Of a stretch of DNA of 64,000 nt, positions 7,991 to 15,380 are shown one piece after another. Below the pieces are notes generated by a model, which saw nothing but the letters and a program-made list of their open reading frames with translations, was not told the DNA's origin and ran no database searches. The position numbers were made by a program, and so were the translations under genes. The stretch lies in the NCBI RefSeq assembly GCF_018613575.1, contig NZ_JAGGPX010000012.1, forward strand, positions 87,224 through 151,223, written 5' to 3'. Each line of letters starts with the position of its first letter. The stretch's first letter is position 1. The stretch is from Planococcus sp. ISL-110. Its GTDB lineage: Bacteria > Bacillota > Bacilli > Bacillales_A > Planococcaceae.

Positions 7991-8653
7991 TCACTCCTCT
8001 GAATGAAGTTTCACTTCCAATATTCCGTAATTGCCGACTTTCACTTTTTCACCAAACCGGACTGGAATCGGCTCGACAAAAATAGGGCCATCTATGATGA
8101 TTGTATGAAATTCCCCTTCTTCACCGCAGGCATCCACGCCCGCAGCTTCCAGTTCACCGATCAGTTCATGGGTAAATTGCCGCCCCAAAAAACGTTCGTC
8201 TAGACGCTTCGTATCGACAACAGTAATGACAGCCTGAAATCCTTCGTCAATCAATTCTTCCAACAGTTTTTTTCGCGGCTCCTGCCAAAGGGGATGACTG
8301 ACATCCATGTCTGCTTCCGCACTGACTTTTTGCACCCACTCCAAATGATCCTGTAAATCGATATCGCCATAAACGCCCATGTCGATGCCCTGCGCTTTAA
8401 AGCTCTTCAATTGTTCGATAAATTCCTTTTCATATCCGGACCAGCTGGCTTTGCCGATAACTAAAGGCAAGCCCATGCGCTCAGCCTGCGCTTTCATGAC
8501 CTCGATCGGCAAACCGTGTGAACGGGATTTGGTGCCATCTTCTTCGAACATCGTAAATAATGCGAGCGGGACATGCCCTTCCAGCACTGCACGGTAATAG
8601 GCAAGCGCTGAATCTTTGCCTCCGCTCCATGACATAACAAATGATTTTTGCAT
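7991..8653 (-). CDS. Dph6-like PP-loop ATP pyrophosphatase
   Basis: The 220-residue protein opens with the PP-loop SGGKDSALA (residues 10-18), which binds and adenylates with ATP. It shows family blocks GVYGDIDLQDHLEWV, FLGRQF and CGEEGEFHT, characteristic of diphthine-ammonia-ligase-like proteins (the MJ0570 family). Bacteria have no diphthamide, so the true substrate is unknown, probably amidation of a small molecule. It is the first gene of a pair with the tandem GNAT. Confidence 0.85.
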   Translation of the reverse strand: MQKSFVMSWSGGKDSALAYYRAVLEGHVPLALFTMFEEDGTKSRSHGLPIEVMKAQAERMGLPLVIGKASWSGYEKEFIEQLKSFKAQGIDMGVYGDIDLQDHLEWVQKVSAEADMDVSHPLWQEPRKKLLEELIDEGFQAVITVVDTKRLDERFLGRQFTHELIGELEAAGVDACGEEGEFHTIIIDGPIFVEPIPVRFGEKVKVGNYGILEVKLHSEE

Positions 8654-8830
8654 AATACACCTCTTCTGTTTTAATTCGCTGTTGTGTTACTAGTTCGCCA
8701 TCGTCTGATTAAAACCCTTTTGGCCCTCGTGATTTTGATGTTCACAAACCACTGGAACGCATTACAGCCTGACTTAGAGTCCTGTTCATTTCACTAGGTT
8801 TTTAATGCGCTAAATTACAGGGGAAAATTT
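8654..8830. other. Intergenic region, nothing definite
   Basis: It contains the ribosome binding site and probable promoter area of the PP-loop gene on the minus strand. I see no gene or strong hairpin before the small frame at 8831. Confidence 0.5.
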
Positions 8831-8995
8831 ATGAATGGGCCCGGCGAATCAATGGCAAAATTCTGCCGAGTGATCGCCCGAATGAAAATATTCTTCATCT
8901 ACAAAAAACCAATCGGCGGCGCAGACGGCAAACATGGTATGGAAGATTTTTTGGTCACACAAGTGGTTTATATACAGTACAAGAACGAGAAGTAA
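8831..8995 (+). CDS. Possible 54-residue small protein
   Basis: An ATG frame with AGGGGA at about 7 bases upstream and a strong hairpin terminator 9 bases after the TAA. The product is basic (many Lys/Arg), with no membrane segment and no recognised family. It may instead be a gene remnant. The pairing of a good ribosome binding site with an immediate terminator is the only support. Confidence 0.4.
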   Translation: MNGPGESMAKFCRVIARMKIFFIYKKPIGGADGKHGMEDFLVTQVVYIQYKNEK

Positions 8996-9003
8996 ATGAA
9001 CAC

Positions 9004-9042
9004 AAAAAAACACTCTTCCTTTTTCGGAAAAGAGTGTTTTTT
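9004..9042. terminator. Bidirectional intrinsic terminator
   Basis: AAAAAACACTCTT/AAGAGTGTTTTTT hairpin with A and T runs on either side. It follows the 54-residue frame on the plus strand and lies beyond fumC on the minus strand. Confidence 0.85.
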
Positions 9043-9249
9043 ACACTATGCAGAATAGCTCTGAAAAAGTCTTCACGCTTTTATTTCGCTTCAGGCAGAC
9101 GCGTTCGAGCACGGCTTCTGTCGCTCTGTTCGCTCTGCTGCATGATCCACACCCTCTGTAGGGCCAGAAAGCGAGCGGACAGCCTTTGTTAGAAGTTTCT
9201 CGACAGCCTAAAAAAGCAGCCGGAAAACTCCCAGCCACTTTTCATCTTT
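9043..9249. other. GC-richer non-coding block of unknown nature
   Basis: About 200 bases between the terminator and fumC with a denser G+C texture than the flanks and internal echoes (CTCTGTTCGCTCTG, GAGCGGAC). A 65-codon frame fills it on the minus strand, but it is Cys/Arg-rich and lacks a ribosome binding site, so I do not call it a gene. It may be a dispersed repeat or a transposon scar. Confidence 0.4.
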
Positions 9250-10632
9250 TTATTTACCTACCATGTTCTCCGGTTTAACCCATTCGTCAAACTGATCGGC
9301 AGTCAAGTGTCCGCTGTTTACAGCAGACTCTTTTAATGTCGTCCCATCTTTATGGGCTTGTTTGGCAATAGCTGCCGCATTCTCATAGCCGATATGCGGA
9401 TTTAATGCGGTAACTAGCATCAATGAATTGCTGACGTGGTTTTGAATAATATCCAGGTTGGCTTCAATTCCTACTGCACAATGATCATTGAAGCTGATTA
9501 GGCTATCTGTCAGAAGACGGACAGACTGCAGGAAGTTGTAAGCGATGACCGGCTTGAAGACATTCAATTCGAAGTTCCCCTGGCTTGCCGAGAAGCCGAT
9601 TGTTGCATCGTTGCCCATTACTTGAGCTGCAACCATCGTTAATGCTTCACTTTGAGTCGGGTTGACTTTACCAGGCATGATGGAGCTTCCAGGCTCATTG
9701 GCAGGAATCGTAATTTCACCGATTCCGCTGCGAGGGCCGCTTGCCAACCAGCGTACGTCGTTGGCAATTTTCATGGCATCTGCTGCCAATGCTTTGATCG
9801 CACCATGTGTGTAAACCATTTCGTCATGGCTCGTCAGTGCATGGAATTTGTTTTCTGCAGAAGTGAAAGAAGTTCCAACCGCTTCACTGATGAACTCCGC
9901 AACTGAAGGTCCGAAAGTCGGATCGGCATTGATGCCTGTTCCAACTGCTGTGCCGCCGATTGCCAATTCACGCATATGCTCAACACTTTCGCGAATCATG
10001 CGCTCGCTTTTTTCAAGCATGTGCTTCCAGCCACTGATTTCCTGGCCCAATGTCAAAGGCGTCGCATCCTGTAAATGCGTACGTCCAATTTTGATGACTT
10101 CGTCGAATTGCTGTTGTTTTTCATCCAATGTTGCCTTCAGCTTTTGAACAGCGGGCACCAGGTTTTCGGTCACTGCCAAAACTCCTGCCACGTGCATAGC
10201 TGTCGGATAGGTATCGTTAGAGCTCTGGGACATATTCACGTCATCGTTCGGATGAAGTTTTTCGCCAGAATTCTGCTCTGCTAAAATCTCATTGCCGCGG
10301 CGTGCCAGAACTTCGTTCATGTTCATATTGGACTGTGTTCCGCTCCCTGTCTGCCAAACCACTAATGGAAAATGATCGTTCCACTTGCCTTCAATCACTT
10401 CATTTGCAGCAAGTTCAACAGCTTTCATCTTCGCTTCGGATAATTTCCCTAGCTTATGGTTCGCTTTGGCCGTCGCTTTTTTCAATTGGGCAAAGGCCAT
10501 GACGACTTCATGCGGCATGCGTTCTGTACCGATTTCAAAGTTCTGTACGCTGCGCTGTGTTTGAGCACCCCACATTTTGTCCGCTTCAACTTGAATTTCA
10601 CCGATGGTATCTTTTTCTGTACGATACTGCAT
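9250..10632 (-). CDS. fumC: Class II fumarate hydratase
   Basis: The 460-residue protein is a full-length FumC, interconverting fumarate and malate in the TCA cycle in the cytoplasm. The superfamily signature [11 protein letters not shown] is near residue 315, and [11 protein letters not shown] and the [13 protein letters not shown] block are intact. The open frame extends 31 codons further upstream, but GGAGTG sits correctly before the ATG of MQYRTEKDT, the usual N terminus. It stands alone; the gene upstream is a Mur ligase 82 bases away. Confidence 0.95.
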   Translation of the reverse strand: MQYRTEKDTIGEIQVEADKMWGAQTQRSVQNFEIGTERMPHEVVMAFAQLKKATAKANHKLGKLSEAKMKAVELAANEVIEGKWNDHFPLVVWQTGSGTQSNMNMNEVLARRGNEILAEQNSGEKLHPNDDVNMSQSSNDTYPTAMHVAGVLAVTENLVPAVQKLKATLDEKQQQFDEVIKIGRTHLQDATPLTLGQEISGWKHMLEKSERMIRESVEHMRELAIGGTAVGTGINADPTFGPSVAEFISEAVGTSFTSAENKFHALTSHDEMVYTHGAIKALAADAMKIANDVRWLASGPRSGIGEITIPANEPGSSIMPGKVNPTQSEALTMVAAQVMGNDATIGFSASQGNFELNVFKPVIAYNFLQSVRLLTDSLISFNDHCAVGIEANLDIIQNHVSNSLMLVTALNPHIGYENAAAIAKQAHKDGTTLKESAVNSGHLTADQFDEWVKPENMVGK

Positions 10633-10714
10633 TCCATTCACTCCAATTCTGATGTCTATGTATTCTTCTCTTCTATTATAACCACATCCAGCCGCAAAAA
10701 AGCGACATATGCAG

Positions 10715-12214
10715 TTAAAAATCACTGGTTTGGCTGTTGAAAAACTCTTCTATTATCGCTTCATCAGAATGCGGAATATACTCGCCTTTAACGATTTGCG
10801 CACCATTAATCGAGCCGCTTGACAACAAGATCAAATCATTCGGACCGCTTTCCTGTAAGGCTGCAAGAACCCCTTCTCGCCTAGAAGTGGCTGTTACGAC
10901 CTTTTGCTTGTAAGGTACTGTAAAACCTTTTAAAACCGCTTTGATCACGGTACTTGGTTCATAGTCGCCAGGATGATCGACGGTGACCACCAGAACATCG
11001 GCCTTTCCTTCAGCTGCTCTAGCCATTTTTGGCATTTTCGAGAAATCCCGTATGCCTATGCCTGTAATCAACGCAATCAACCGATTATGCGACAACTTTT
11101 TTACTTCTTGAAGAACAGATGACAAAGCGACTGGTGTATGGGCATAATCCAGGATAACTTTGCGATTTTCCGGGCCGTGGATCACTTGAAAGCGCCCTTC
11201 GACCTGAGGCATTTCCGGCAGAACAGCTAAAATGGCTTCCAACTGGACACCTGACAACAGCGCTGTACCAATCGCTGCTGTCAAATTAGCTGCGTTGTAT
11301 TCACCGTAAAGCGGTACATGCACTGGCCAGCACTTTTCCTGATAGCACAAATCAAATTTCATTCCGGTATCCGAAGACTCGCAAGCCGTCCAAATCAAAT
11401 CCGCTCCCGAATTCACGCGGTGGCTGTATGTCAAATGAGGATAATCGACAACTTCCAGAATCTCCTTAGCCATTCCTTCATCATCGATATTGACTACGGC
11501 AGATTTGGACTGTTCGAATAACAACAATTTAGACTGAAGATAGTGACCAAATGTCTTATGGTATTCCAGATGCTCTTCTGAAATATTGGTATGGATAGCG
11601 ACGTCAAAATTGATCCCTTCCACCCGTTTTTGGTCAAGTGCGATAGAAGAGACTTCCATTGCCACTGCACGGTCGCCTTCTGTTAGAAACTTCGCAAAAA
11701 TTTTATGGATATCGGATGAAATCGGAGTGGTGGGAGTGCTTTTGTAGAAAGGAATTTTGCCATTCGCCCCTATAATCCCTGTTGTTCCAATAAATCCGCA
11801 AGTGATGCCGAGGAGATTAAACAGATTATAGACGTAGGTGGCAGTCGTTGTTTTTCCATTGGTCCCTGTAACACCAACTTTAAGTAAGCTTTTTTGGGGA
11901 GAACTGTAAAAAAAATCAGACATATACGCAAGTGCCACCCGAACATTTTCGACCACTGCAAAAGAAAGGTCCGGGTACTTTTCAGCGTATTGGGCGATTA
12001 ACCGTTTATTTGACCCAATAATTGTGGAAGCGCCGTTTGCAACAGCTTCCTCAATATACAGATGTCCATCGGTATTTTCACCGGGGACACAAAAGAAAGC
12101 ACAGTCCTGAGTGACTTGTGTTGAATTGTATTCAATTGAACCGACTTTTGATGTTCCAGGTCCAAATTGATCAGTTATGGGGAAAGACGGAATGCGGGTG
12201 AGTTGTATCTCCAT
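10715..12214 (-). CDS. murE: MurE-like Mur ligase with altered amino-acid-recognition motif
   Basis: The 499-residue protein has all Mur-ligase blocks: ATP loop GTNGKTT (117-123), EVSS (187-190), [11 protein letters not shown] (209-219), probable carbamylated Lys229 and the C-terminal domain. MurE adds the third residue of the peptidoglycan stem peptide. The DNPR motif that reads diaminopimelate is here DHPG (413-416), and the usual GCGGDRD is GIGIRD. The enzyme therefore may use L-lysine, as Planococcaceae walls do, or act on another substrate. It stands outside a division/cell-wall cluster, so a specialised paralogue is possible. Confidence 0.85.
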   Translation of the reverse strand: MEIQLTRIPSFPITDQFGPGTSKVGSIEYNSTQVTQDCAFFCVPGENTDGHLYIEEAVANGASTIIGSNKRLIAQYAEKYPDLSFAVVENVRVALAYMSDFFYSSPQKSLLKVGVTGTNGKTTTATYVYNLFNLLGITCGFIGTTGIIGANGKIPFYKSTPTTPISSDIHKIFAKFLTEGDRAVAMEVSSIALDQKRVEGINFDVAIHTNISEEHLEYHKTFGHYLQSKLLLFEQSKSAVVNIDDEGMAKEILEVVDYPHLTYSHRVNSGADLIWTACESSDTGMKFDLCYQEKCWPVHVPLYGEYNAANLTAAIGTALLSGVQLEAILAVLPEMPQVEGRFQVIHGPENRKVILDYAHTPVALSSVLQEVKKLSHNRLIALITGIGIRDFSKMPKMARAAEGKADVLVVTVDHPGDYEPSTVIKAVLKGFTVPYKQKVVTATSRREGVLAALQESGPNDLILLSSGSINGAQIVKGEYIPHSDEAIIEEFFNSQTSDF

Positions 12215-12284
12215 TAAAAGGCTCCTTAGGAAAAAAATTATGTCAAATACCTATAGTTTCACAGGAACATGTATCATTATTCTA

Positions 12285-12581
12285 TCATTTCCGCCTGACA
12301 GCGCCAACGTTTTCAGTCGAATTAAGTCGAATTTTTCTGAAATAAAGTTTTTTTCCGTGCTTTTTGCGCATAAAAAGAACCCCTTGCCCAAGAACGTCTT
12401 TGGGCAGGGGTTGTTCAGCCAGTTCATAGTGCAATTGTTCAATGGTTTGTGCATAATCTGATTTCCCAGTCAGGTTCTCCAGCATTTCCCAGACGTCAAT
12501 GCCTGACGATTTCTCTTGCATATTCCAGCTGTTTCGATTTCTCCGCTTCTGCGGCTTGTTCAACCGAATAGCTGTCCGCAT
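12285..12581 (-). CDS. Hypothetical protein, 98 aa, with an internal terminator-like hairpin
   Basis: A basic frame preceded by GGGGGA at proper spacing. The middle (GIDVWEMLENLTGKSDYAQTIEQLHYELAEQ) looks like a genuine helical protein. The segment after it is encoded by a perfect terminator-like hairpin with five T residues. The real gene may have ended near that hairpin and later lost its stop codon. The family is unknown. Confidence 0.4.
   Translation of the reverse strand: MRTAIRLNKPQKRRNRNSWNMQEKSSGIDVWEMLENLTGKSDYAQTIEQLHYELAEQPLPKDVLGQGVLFMRKKHGKKLYFRKIRLNSTENVGAVRRK
12372..12416 (-). terminator. Intrinsic terminator inside an open frame
   Basis: The minus strand reads AACCCCTGCCCAA, a short loop, TTGGGCAAGGGGTT, then CTTTTT. 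Its form is that of a rho-independent terminator, yet the 98-codon frame continues through it. Confidence 0.7.
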
Positions 12582-12616
12582 CCGCTTTCCCCCATTTTAA
12601 ATCCCTCTTGTGAATT

Positions 12617-13168
12617 TCATTTTCTTTGTAAAGTCCACGGTTTATAGGCCTGTACGTATAAAGTGCCGTCATTCACTTCAATGATCAATACTTTCTGGTC
12701 TTGACCGATGGCTTCATTGTCATAGCCGGTTGCACGCTTTGAAATCATTCCTGCATAATTCTCGAGCACCACTTCTCCGTATCCGTCCACAGGAATTGGA
12801 ATAATGACACGGCCTACTTGTCCAGGCAGCAAGTCTTCCGAATAGGCAATTGAAGATTCTGCAGAAGAAAGCGGCACTAAAATAAAGACATAAAAAAACA
12901 AATCCAATGTAGCCGCAACCCCTGCAGCAATCGCCAAAACTGTCCATTCGTTAAGCTCTGTTGCTGATTCCAGCAACAAGCCGATTGCAGACCCAAATGT
13001 AATAAAAGCCAGAATCACGTGCAGATTGAACACCGGCAGAGCTTCTCCAAGATCGGCGATGTCTCCAAAAAAGACATACAACACTGTCAATGCTCCTGCT
13101 GCGAGCAGGAGGTACATATAGAGCTGCTCCATGGACAAACTAAAAATAAGCATTCCAAAACATCCCAT
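12617..13168 (-). CDS. NfeD-like membrane protein (YuaF type)
   Basis: The 183-residue protein has three N-terminal transmembrane helices (about 13-33, 48-68, 73-98) and a soluble C-terminal OB-fold-like domain containing LLPGQVGRVIIPIPVDGYGEVVLENYAG. That is the pattern of NfeD1b/YuaF, which acts beside flotillin in membrane domains. No flotillin gene is next to it here. An alternative start at Met13 would give the common N terminus; neither start has a strong ribosome binding site. Confidence 0.75.
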   Translation of the reverse strand: MGCFGMLIFSLSMEQLYMYLLLAAGALTVLYVFFGDIADLGEALPVFNLHVILAFITFGSAIGLLLESATELNEWTVLAIAAGVAATLDLFFYVFILVPLSSAESSIAYSEDLLPGQVGRVIIPIPVDGYGEVVLENYAGMISKRATGYDNEAIGQDQKVLIIEVNDGTLYVQAYKPWTLQRK

Positions 13169-13247
13169 TCCAGTAATTTAATTTCCATCTTTCTTAATTA
13201 ATACGCATAACTGGGGAAGAAGTTTCAAAATCCTTTGAAATCCAATT

Positions 13248-13277
13248 AAAAAACCCGTTCTTTTACAGAACGGGTTT
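13248..13277 (-). terminator. Intrinsic terminator of GNAT-like gene
   Basis: AACCCGTTC/GAACGGGTT hairpin with TTTTTT on the minus strand, overlapping the stop codon. Confidence 0.88.
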
Positions 13278-13982
13278 GGCAAATTGAAGTTCATGAAAAC
13301 CTTGTACCAGCTGAAAACCGATGCCTACATATCCTTCATTGAGCAATTGCTGTTGTTTTTCCAGATCATCCAGCTTTACCGTGACGTAGTCACTATAATG
13401 GCCCACTGGATTTTTCAAGTCTTTCACCAGTATATAGCGCTTTAATCCTTCATACTTTTCCTTCAAAGCCGCAATGTGCATCGATTGCGTGAACTTGTCT
13501 TTCAGGCTGGGAATATTCATGGGCGCGACCGTACAACAGACATAGCGGAATTCCTCATCCAGATGGAGCAATTCTTTCATGATGACTTCTGCTAATTTTT
13601 GCTGCAGGCGATTTCCCCTATACTCAGGAAGAACGACGGAAATTTCCTGGTAAATTACTTTCCTCAGCTGTTCTGGCGGAAGACCGATATCCCAACCTAA
13701 ATGCTCTTCATCAATTTCCGGGATCAGCAATGCCCTGAAACCAATCAACTCATCTTCGACAAAAGCCCCTACTAGCAATCCACGTTCGTTCAGGATAAAT
13801 AGAAACTCCTCGGTGGTCAGTGCTTGAAGCGTGGCCTTCTCAGGAAGCGATTCAATTACTTTTTCTTGAATCTGTTCTATTATAGGCAAATCTTCCAAAT
13901 ACAGTCGCTTCATAGAAAAGGGAAGTTTTTTATGAAGCACTTGGTTCGTTATTGTGCCTTCATGGAGCAACTTCATGAGCAA
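13263..13982 (-). CDS. GNAT-family acetyltransferase-like protein
   Basis: The 239-residue protein has a GNAT core. The central VVLPEYRGNRLQQKLAEVIM matches the acetyl-CoA-binding beta4-alpha3 region in a degenerate form. It is followed by YVCCTVAPMNIPSL, where the acceptor-side segment is expected. The C-terminal 60 residues are extra. The ribosome binding site AGGAG lies just before the start. The substrate is unknown and the gene stands alone. Confidence 0.72.
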   Translation of the reverse strand: MLMKLLHEGTITNQVLHKKLPFSMKRLYLEDLPIIEQIQEKVIESLPEKATLQALTTEEFLFILNERGLLVGAFVEDELIGFRALLIPEIDEEHLGWDIGLPPEQLRKVIYQEISVVLPEYRGNRLQQKLAEVIMKELLHLDEEFRYVCCTVAPMNIPSLKDKFTQSMHIAALKEKYEGLKRYILVKDLKNPVGHYSDYVTVKLDDLEKQQQLLNEGYVGIGFQLVQGFHELQFAKPVL

Positions 13983-14076
13983 TTCTCCTCCGTATGTTTA
14001 TGTAACTTTAGAATACCACTTCCATCTGCGGACGTCTCCAAGTTTTTTCAATTACCTTATTAATTAAATATCTCAT

Positions 14077-14616
14077 TTAAGAATCAGGAACTACGGCACT
14101 TGCCTTGTCCTTTAAAAATCTGTTGATTTCTTTTTGATTGCGCAGAAAAATGACCTGGTTGTGAGGACTTTCTTCTATAAACTGCGCCATCCGCTTTCTC
14201 ATCTTCACTTTTCGAGCGCTGTAAGTAGAGACGATAAACTTCAAAAAGCCCTTATCCAGCTTTTCCGGACAACCAAAGGCCATATCAGGACGTGTTTCCC
14301 CATGATTCATGAGGCGGCGCTTGACCACCCGATACAAGCAGACGGCTAAAGGAAGTTCCAGGTAGATGAGAGTATCCGCTTTTACCCGACGAACCTCGTA
14401 GGTGCCTGTGTAGTTCCCTTCGATGATCCAGCTGTCTTGCTCAACCAGTCGCTGCTGTTTTTCACTAAATTCTTCATGGCTGCTTTCCACCCACCCCGGC
14501 TTCCAAAAATAAGCATCCAAGTGATGGACCGGAATTCTCAATATGTCTGCCAATTCCATTGAAAAGCTTGATTTGCCAACGCCAGATGACACGCCGAGCA
14601 CCATAATTTTTTCCAT
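14077..14616 (-). CDS. P-loop kinase-like protein (FlaR/topology-modulation family)
   Basis: The 179-residue protein begins with a Walker A loop GVSSGVGKSS (8-17), has HHLDAYFWKPGW and the WIIEGNYTGTY block. These are typical of the adenylate-kinase-like family annotated as 'DNA topology modulation protein FlaR'. The annotation is historical; a small-molecule kinase role is more likely. An arginine-rich lid region (RVVKRRLMNHGETRPD) is present. It is monocistronic. Confidence 0.82.
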   Translation of the reverse strand: MEKIMVLGVSSGVGKSSFSMELADILRIPVHHLDAYFWKPGWVESSHEEFSEKQQRLVEQDSWIIEGNYTGTYEVRRVKADTLIYLELPLAVCLYRVVKRRLMNHGETRPDMAFGCPEKLDKGFLKFIVSTYSARKVKMRKRMAQFIEESPHNQVIFLRNQKEINRFLKDKASAVVPDS

Positions 14617-14708
14617 AACTACTCTTTCCTCACTCTCTACCTACTCAGTTTTCTTAGTATAATCCAAGGTGGAAGGAAACAGTAGCAAAAAGAATATTTC
14701 ATAATCAC

Positions 14709-14853
14709 TTGCAATATACGTACCCCCATGTTATTCTAAGGAAGAATTATTTTTGTTCGGATAACTTTTTACAAAGTGTCAGATGTTCATCTGCAAGATT
14801 TGAGCAAGGATAGTAATACAATGTATGCTCACGCATACGAGGAGGAAATACAC
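14709..14853 (+). promoter_or_regulatory. Promoter and long 5' UTR of cspC
   Basis: TTGCAA (14709), 17 bases, TATTCT (14732-14737) form a sigma-A promoter. The leader of about 110 bases contains CAGAT/ATCTG and GTATGC-TCAC-GCATAC hairpins. The second ends two bases before the GAGGAGG ribosome binding site. Long structured leaders are typical of cold-shock genes and modulate stability and translation with temperature. Confidence 0.7.
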
Positions 14854-15054
14854 ATGGAACAAGGTAAAGTAAAATGGTTTAACTCAGAAAAAGGATTTGG
14901 CTTCATCGAACGCGAAGGCGGCGACGATGTATTCGTACATTTCTCTGCAATCCAAAGCGAAGGCTTTAAATCACTTGACGAAGGTCAAGAAGTAACGTTT
15001 GATATCGAACAAGGCCAACGCGGTCTTCAAGCTACTAACGTACAAAAAGCTTAA
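14854..15054 (+). CDS. cspC: Cold-shock protein CspC
   Basis: A 66-residue single cold-shock domain with RNP1 KGFGFIE (13-19) and RNP2 VFVHF (26-30), binding single-stranded RNA/DNA as an RNA chaperone. The [10 protein letters not shown] start and [19 protein letters not shown] block are closest to B. subtilis CspC from memory. The frame is open 26 codons further upstream, but only this ATG has a strong site (GAGGAGGA). Two terminators follow. Confidence 0.95.
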   Translation: MEQGKVKWFNSEKGFGFIEREGGDDVFVHFSAIQSEGFKSLDEGQEVTFDIEQGQRGLQATNVQKA

Positions 15055-15069
15055 TCCAACTTATCAATG

Positions 15070-15098
15070 AGCTCTTCTTCGGAAGAGCTTATTTTTTT
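15070..15098 (+). terminator. Intrinsic terminator with UUCG loop
   Basis: AGCTCTTC-TTCG-GAAGAGCT stem-loop followed by seven T residues, just after cspC. Confidence 0.92.
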
Positions 15099-15114
15099 GT
15101 CCATTTAATTTATT

Positions 15115-15146
15115 AGCCAGCCAGGATTTTCCTGACTGGCTTTTTT
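15115..15146 (+). terminator. Second intrinsic terminator after cspC
   Basis: AGCCAG-CAGG/CCTG-CTGGCT stem followed by TTTTTT, 17 bases after the first terminator. Confidence 0.88.
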
Positions 15147-15229
15147 GTGATCTTTTTTGGAACAAGGCCTGAGCCCAGCAGTGCAACCAACTTCATATGA
15201 ATTCTCTGTTATCATCTTTTCTTCCCATC

Positions 15230-15265
15230 AAAAAGGCGGCGTTTGCCCTTTCAGCAAATACCGCC
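15230..15265 (-). terminator. Terminator of the fusion-gene/small-protein transcript
   Basis: Minus-strand GGCGGTATTTGC pairs with GCAAACGCCGCC and is followed by TTTTTG, 12 bases after the stop codon of the 32-residue protein. Confidence 0.88.
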
Positions 15266-15277
15266 TCATAGCTTTTT

Positions 15278-15376
15278 CTAATTCAGCCAAAAATACAGCT
15301 GAAAAATTGCGAAAATCAATATAGATACTGCGAGCGTTCCGAAAACGATCGCCATTGCCAATTTCTTTCCGGTCAT
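15278..15376 (-). CDS. 32-residue single-pass membrane protein
   Basis: The frame encodes MTGKKLAMAIVFG followed by a hydrophobic helix and ends YFWLN. Its ribosome binding site AAGGAGTG contains the TGA stop of the VOC/beta-lactamase gene, so translation is probably coupled. A terminator follows at once. A two-Lys N terminus before one helix suggests an N-in small membrane protein. I recognise no family. It may help localise or regulate the upstream product. Confidence 0.72.
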   Translation of the reverse strand: MTGKKLAMAIVFGTLAVSILIFAIFQLYFWLN

Positions 15377-15380
15377 ACTG

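Noticed and set aside
9041-9238. 65-codon frame on the minus strand
   Set aside because: It starts and ends in non-coding hairpin sequence, is Cys/Arg-rich and lacks a ribosome binding site.
10632-10725. Longer fumC reading frame
   Set aside because: The extra 31 codons lack conserved sequence, and the ribosome binding site points to the inner ATG.
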